Shown: piece after piece, positions 60,143 to 64,000 of the stretch | Layout: the number at the start of each line of letters is the position of its first letter | Position numbering within the stretch: the stretch's first letter is position 1 | NCBI GenBank assembly: GCA_000403295.2 | Contig: KE159609.1 | Location: forward strand, 128,142-192,141 | Direction: 5' to 3' | Source of the DNA: Lachnospiraceae bacterium M18-1 | GTDB taxonomy: Bacteria; Bacillota; Clostridia; Lachnospirales; Lachnospiraceae | DNA length: 64,000 nt | Program-made: the position numbers and the translations under genes | The notes under the pieces: model-generated | The model's input: only the letters and a program-made list of their open reading frames with translations | Told to the model about the DNA's origin: nothing | The model's database searches: none

Positions 60143-61234
60143 ATGTGGAAAGGAGTTAAGAGAAACGTGGAACGTCAAAATAACAATGAAAACCAGTATG
60201 GAAGGAACCGCAGAAAAGACAAAAGAAGAAAATTGTTTTTTTACAGAGCAGCATGTGCCATGCTCGGTCTGCTCATAGTCTGTGTAATTTTTGGAGCTGT
60301 GTATTTTCTGAGAGAGAGTAAAGATCCCGCTCTTCCATCCAAAGAAAATACAAAGACAAGCAAGGACTATTCATTTCTGGCCGACGGCCAGAGTGAGGAG
60401 GAGTCTCCAGCTTCGGAGCCAGCCATATCCAACCGGGCGAATGCGATTGACCTGAACATTATAGCAGCAAATGCCATTGTGGTGAATAAAGACACCGATG
60501 CGTTATTGTATCAAAAAAACGGCACGGACAGAATTGCGCCGGCCAGTACAGCCAAAATGATTACAGCGTTGACCGTGCTTGAATATTGTTCTCCGGAGGA
60601 TGAGATGAGAGTCGGTGCGGAGATTGAAATGATCCATAGTGATTCGTCAACCGCATGGCTTATGAAAGGCGATACCCTGACTGTCAGGCAGCTCCTGATT
60701 GCCCTGATGCTTCCGTCCGGCAATGATGCGGCCTATACCCTTGCAGTCAATACCGGAAAGACCATTGCGGGTGATAATAGCCTGTCCAATCAGCAGGCCA
60801 TTCAAATATTCATGGATAAGGTAAATGAGAAGGCCAAGGCAATTGGCGTTATAGACTCGAATTTTGTGGTTCCGGATGGGTATGACGCCGAGGGGCAGTA
60901 TACCACGGCCTATGATCTTGCCATCATTGCAAAGGCATGTTTGGAGGATCCCATTATTTCAGAAATTGTGGCGAGCAATACGTCATATGAAAGATGGCCG
61001 AACGGAAGGGAGGTCACTTACAACAATTCCAATGAGCTTCTTGATCCGAACAGTCCCTATTATCGTCCGGAGGTCATCGGCCTGAAAACCGGGACCAGCA
61101 GCCTTGGTGGTGCCTGTGTCGTCTCCGCAGCAGTGATTGACGGAGAAACCTATATCTGCGTAGTCATGGGCTCTACGAAAGAAAGCAGGTTTCAGGACAG
61201 CGTTGCCATTTTGGATAAAATCAAGGCCCAGTGA
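60143..61234 (+). CDS. vanY: D,D-carboxypeptidase VanY, penicillin-binding-protein type (VanD cluster)
   Basis: This protein of up to 363 residues has a basic N-terminus and one membrane helix (about 35-55). A serine D-Ala-D-Ala carboxypeptidase domain follows, with SxxK in PASTAKM, SGN in LPSGND and KTG in LKTGTSSLGG. Unlike the zinc VanY of VanA/VanB, this is the active-site-serine form characteristic of VanD clusters. It removes terminal D-Ala from remaining pentapeptides outside the membrane. A GTG at 60167, 12 bases after AAAGGAG, is an alternative start. Confidence 0.9.
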   Translation: MWKGVKRNVERQNNNENQYGRNRRKDKRRKLFFYRAACAMLGLLIVCVIFGAVYFLRESKDPALPSKENTKTSKDYSFLADGQSEEESPASEPAISNRANAIDLNIIAANAIVVNKDTDALLYQKNGTDRIAPASTAKMITALTVLEYCSPEDEMRVGAEIEMIHSDSSTAWLMKGDTLTVRQLLIALMLPSGNDAAYTLAVNTGKTIAGDNSLSNQQAIQIFMDKVNEKAKAIGVIDSNFVVPDGYDAEGQYTTAYDLAIIAKACLEDPIISEIVASNTSYERWPNGREVTYNNSNELLDPNSPYYRPEVIGLKTGTSSLGGACVVSAAVIDGETYICVVMGSTKESRFQDSVAILDKIKAQ

Positions 61235-61253
61235 AATGTTAAGGAGGAAACGA

Positions 61254-62225
61254 ATGCAGGAAAAAATAGATATTACGGTTTTTGGGTGTGAGCGGGATGA
61301 AGCGGCGGTATTCCGTAAACTTTCATCTGAGTATGGCATCACAGTTTCGCTCATCGAAGATGCCGTATCAGAGCACAATGCAAAATTAGCGGACGGATGC
61401 CAGTGTGTCAGCGTAAGCCATAAGGCGGAGCTGTCGGAGCAGCTTCTCCTTGCGCTGAAACACGCAGGAGTGAAATACATCAGTACCCGGAGCATTGGCT
61501 TTAACCATATTGATATACAGGCGGCCGGGTTGCTGGGTATAGTTGTTGGCACGGTAGAATACTCGCCGGGAAGTGTGGCCGATTATACCGTCATGCTGAT
61601 GCTTATGCTGATGCGCGGCACAAAGTCGATTCTGCGTGAAACCCAGAGGCAGAATTATTGCCTGAATGACCTGCGCGGAAAAGAACTGCAGGATTTGACG
61701 GTTGGCGTCTTGGGAACCGGACGAATCGGACAGGCAGTCATGGAACGCCTGGAGGGATTCGGCTGCAAGGTATTGGCCTACGATCGAAATCACAAAGCCG
61801 GAGCAAATTATGTTTCGTTTTGTGAATTATTGAAGAGCAGCGACATTGTTACGCTGCATGTGCCTCTGGCAGAGGATACCCGCCATATGATTGGGCGCGA
61901 GCAGCTAGAGATGATGAAGAGGGAGGCACTTCTGATCAACACGGCACGGGGGGCTTTAGTGGATACGGCTGCACTGGTTGCTGCGCTGAAAGAACAAAAA
62001 ATCGGCGGAGCCGCCTTAGATGTCCTGGAAGGGGAAGAAGGCATCTTTTACCATGAATGCACACAAAAAACGATAGGGCATCCTTACCTATCCGCTTTGC
62101 AGAAAATGCCCAATGTCATTGTTACGCCGCATACGGCCTATCATACGGACCGGGTACTGGTCGATACCGTGAGCAATACCATCCGAAATTGTCTGAATTT
62201 TGAAAGGAGCCTGGGAAATGTATAA
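61254..62225 (+). CDS. vanH: D-lactate dehydrogenase VanH
   Basis: This 323-residue enzyme reduces pyruvate to D-lactate for the VanD ligase. The NAD-binding motif is GVLGTGRIGQAV. The D-2-hydroxyacid dehydrogenase signatures (LINTARGALVDTAALVAAL) and the catalytic His in PHTAYHTD follow. The ATG at 61254 is chosen because AAGGAGG lies directly upstream; earlier in-frame starts lie within the end of vanY. It overlaps the ligase gene by eight bases. Confidence 0.95.
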   Translation: MQEKIDITVFGCERDEAAVFRKLSSEYGITVSLIEDAVSEHNAKLADGCQCVSVSHKAELSEQLLLALKHAGVKYISTRSIGFNHIDIQAAGLLGIVVGTVEYSPGSVADYTVMLMLMLMRGTKSILRETQRQNYCLNDLRGKELQDLTVGVLGTGRIGQAVMERLEGFGCKVLAYDRNHKAGANYVSFCELLKSSDIVTLHVPLAEDTRHMIGREQLEMMKREALLINTARGALVDTAALVAALKEQKIGGAALDVLEGEEGIFYHECTQKTIGHPYLSALQKMPNVIVTPHTAYHTDRVLVDTVSNTIRNCLNFERSLGNV

Positions 62226-63249
62226 GCTTAAAATTGCAGTCCTGTTTGGAGGCTGCTCAGAGGAACATGATGTTTCAGTGAAATCAGCGATGGAGGTTGC
62301 AGCAAATATAAACAAGGAAAAATACCAGCTATTTTATATTGGAATCACAAAATCCGGCGCATGGAAACTATGCGATAAGCCCTGTCGGGACTGGGAGAAC
62401 TATGCGGGATACCCGGCTGTGATTTCTCCGGACAGAAGGACCCATGGCCTGCTGATACAAAAGGACGGCGGATATGAGAGCCAGCCTGTAGACGTGGTGC
62501 TTCCGATGATTCATGGAAAATTTGGCGAGGACGGAACCATACAGGGTCTGCTTGAGCTGTCCGGCATTCCTTATGTGGGATGCGACATTCAAAGTTCTGT
62601 AACCTGTATGGATAAGTCGCTCGCTTATATGGTTGTGAAAAATGCGGGAATTGAGGTACCTGGGTTTCGAGTTCTACAAAAGGGGGACAGCCTGGAAGCA
62701 GAGACACTCTCGTACCCGGTCTTTGTAAAACCTGCCCGTTCCGGCTCCTCTTTTGGCGTGAATAAGGTATGCAAGGCAGAAGAACTGCAGGCAGCAATCG
62801 AAGATGCAAGAAAATATGACAGCAAGATTTTGATTGAAGAGGCCGTTACCGGGAGTGAGGTAGGCTGTGCCATACTGGGAAACGGAAACGATCTCATCGC
62901 CGGCGAGGTCGATCAGATTGAATTGAAACACGGGTTTTTTAAGATCCATCAGGAAGCACAGCCGGAAAAGGGGTCTGAAAATGCTGTGATCAGAGTTCCG
63001 ACCGCCCTGCCGGATGAAGTTAGGGAGCAGATTCAGGAAACGGCGAAGAAGATTTACCGGGTACTTGGCTGCAGAGGTCTGTCCCGCATTGATTTGTTTT
63101 TACAGGAGGATGGAAGCATTGTCCTGAATGAAGTGAACACCATGCCTGGATTTACTTCCTATAGCCGTTATCCACGCATGATGACAGCAGCAGGGTTTAC
63201 GCTTTCTGAAATATTGGACCGCTTGATTGGACTTTCACTTAGGAGGTAA
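62218..63249 (+). CDS. vanD: D-Ala-D-Lac ligase VanD
   Basis: This 343-residue ATP-grasp ligase replaces D-Ala-D-Ala with D-Ala-D-Lac, lowering glycopeptide binding. It begins MYKLKIAVLFGGCSEEHDVS, with PARSGSSFGVNKV and the omega-loop HQEAQPEKGSENA, where His244 matches the depsipeptide-selecting His of VanA. NEVNTMPGFTSYSRYP is near the end. From memory of VanA and VanD sequences it is closer to VanD (for example FPMIHGKFGEDG-like and AEELQAAI segments). AAAGGAG precedes the ATG. Confidence 0.93.
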   Translation: MYKLKIAVLFGGCSEEHDVSVKSAMEVAANINKEKYQLFYIGITKSGAWKLCDKPCRDWENYAGYPAVISPDRRTHGLLIQKDGGYESQPVDVVLPMIHGKFGEDGTIQGLLELSGIPYVGCDIQSSVTCMDKSLAYMVVKNAGIEVPGFRVLQKGDSLEAETLSYPVFVKPARSGSSFGVNKVCKAEELQAAIEDARKYDSKILIEEAVTGSEVGCAILGNGNDLIAGEVDQIELKHGFFKIHQEAQPEKGSENAVIRVPTALPDEVREQIQETAKKIYRVLGCRGLSRIDLFLQEDGSIVLNEVNTMPGFTSYSRYPRMMTAAGFTLSEILDRLIGLSLRR

Positions 63250-63254
63250 CCATC

Positions 63255-63863
63255 ATGGAAAAGAACTTTGTCTTTTTGGATGAAATGCTGCCCGGTATCC
63301 GATGGGATGCCAAATATGCCACATGGGACAATTTCACCGGGAAACCGGTAGACGGATACGAGGTAAACCGCATTGTGGGGACAAAAGAGCTTGGTGCCGC
63401 TTTACGTAAGGCACAGAAGGCGGCGGAGAAACTGGGATACGGTCTGCTCTTATGGGACGGCTATCGTCCCCAGTGTGCAGTGGACTGTTTTCTGACTTGG
63501 GCTTCCCTGCCGGAGAACAATCTGACGAAAAAGCGTTACTACCCAAATATCAAAAGGAACGAGATGATCACGAAAGGGTATGTGGCTTCCCAGTCCAGCC
63601 ACAGTCGCGGGAGTGCGGTTGACCTCACGATTTTTCGTTTGGATACGGGTATGCTTGTATCAATGGGCGGAGATTTCGACTTTATGGATGTACGGTCACA
63701 TCATGCCGCCAGCGGTTTGAGCGAAGAGGAGGCCGGAAACCGTGAGCGCCTGCGTGATATCATGGAGCGCAGCGGATTTGAAGCCTACCGATATGAATGG
63801 TGGCATTATGTCTTGGCAGACGAGCCATACCCGGATACATATTTTGATTTTTACATTGCCTAA
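63255..63863 (+). CDS. vanX: D-Ala-D-Ala dipeptidase VanX
   Basis: This 202-residue zinc dipeptidase hydrolyses D-Ala-D-Ala made by the host ligase. Zinc ligands His116 (SSHSRGSAVD), Asp123 and His184 (EWWHY), catalytic Glu181 and Arg71 (DGYRPQ) are all present at the known positions. AGGAGG precedes the ATG five bases after the ligase stop. It completes the VanHDX set. Confidence 0.95.
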   Translation: MEKNFVFLDEMLPGIRWDAKYATWDNFTGKPVDGYEVNRIVGTKELGAALRKAQKAAEKLGYGLLLWDGYRPQCAVDCFLTWASLPENNLTKKRYYPNIKRNEMITKGYVASQSSHSRGSAVDLTIFRLDTGMLVSMGGDFDFMDVRSHHAASGLSEEEAGNRERLRDIMERSGFEAYRYEWWHYVLADEPYPDTYFDFYIA

Positions 63864-63945
63864 TGATAGCTTGAGGAAGTAAAAGATTGTAAGTTTATTG
63901 GGGCAAGTGGCATAAGGTGCTTTACTTTTTATAGAGTATCGTAAT

Positions 63946-63992
63946 CTCCTGTATGTTTGTGGGTAAAATGATAAAAAATGATATACAGGAGG
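63946..63992. repeat. Inverted repeat at the window end, overlapping a ribosome site
   Basis: CTCCTGTAT (63946-63954) is a perfect inverted match of ATACAGGAG (63983-63991). The right arm continues into AGGAGG and an ATG at 63996, so a gene may start here with its ribosome site inside the hairpin. It could also be the start of an insertion sequence. The window ends before this can be judged. Confidence 0.45.
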
Positions 63993-64000
63993 TTTATGAT

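Noticed and set aside
1..64000. CRISPR arrays, tRNA or rRNA genes
   Set aside because: No regularly spaced identical repeats, tRNA cloverleaf with TTCGA arm or rRNA sequence was noticed while reading the window.

Overview
The window reads as chromosome plus integrated mobile DNA from a low-to-mid GC gut Firmicute, most likely a Lachnospiraceae-type Clostridia. The signs are strong AGGAGG ribosome sites, TTGACA/TATAAT promoters, ICE gene families typical of Clostridia (DUF6462, DUF5348, DUF5697, DUF6100, PrgI, VirB4, TraG/VirD4), and a greA-lysS chromosomal pair.

1-11064 looks like ordinary chromosome. It holds a double-membrane-span chemoreceptor, a MarR regulator with a heterodimeric ABC exporter, a radical SAM protein, a small stand-alone serine recombinase, and greA-lysS. 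Related hairpin sequences recur between these genes.

11065-36235 is a conjugative module that starts directly after the intact lysS stop codon. In order it carries two small DUF6462-type proteins, a replication- or regulation-type protein, an ArpU-like regulator, a pilin-like protein, a VirB6/TrbL-like channel protein with C-terminal repeats, a NlpC/P60-3D cell-wall hydrolase, PrgI, VirB4, accessory proteins, VirD4, an S1-domain protein, a lipoprotein, and a 1510-residue thioester/Cna-B adhesin with a sortase signal. A structured leader RNA that fits the DUF3268 motif, a zinc-ribbon protein, a sigma factor, a signal peptidase and an XRE regulator follow. No integrase or relaxase was recognised, so the element either continues past 64000 or has lost them.

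36236-48399 is a cargo array of mostly unidirectional small genes: SLOG, TIGR04076, DUF3788, DUF3795, PPOX, acetyltransferase, HAD, MBL, VOC, AraC, a serine hydrolase, a lincosamide nucleotidyltransferase-like gene and DUF1697. Broken copies are interspersed, which suggests stepwise acquisition.

48407-55567 is a segment bounded by 174-bp direct repeats of a DUF3781 gene (3 mismatches). It contains a TetR regulator with twin palindromic operators, a rifampicin-phosphotransferase-like PEP-utilising enzyme, an MFS exporter, mgtE and a truncated group II intron. The TetR-kinase-MFS operon is the best candidate here for an undescribed resistance or modification system.

55394-58149 holds DUF3781, DUF4304, a tiny ORF enclosed in a hairpin, an AraC regulator, a receiver-less winged-helix protein and a long inverted repeat. 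58210-63863 is a complete VanD-type glycopeptide-resistance cluster in the order vanR-vanS-vanY-vanH-vanD-vanX. VanRS sense and regulate, VanH makes D-lactate, VanD makes D-Ala-D-Lac, VanX removes D-Ala-D-Ala and the penicillin-binding-protein-type VanY trims residual D-Ala ends. The last 130 bases hold an inverted repeat that may open another element.
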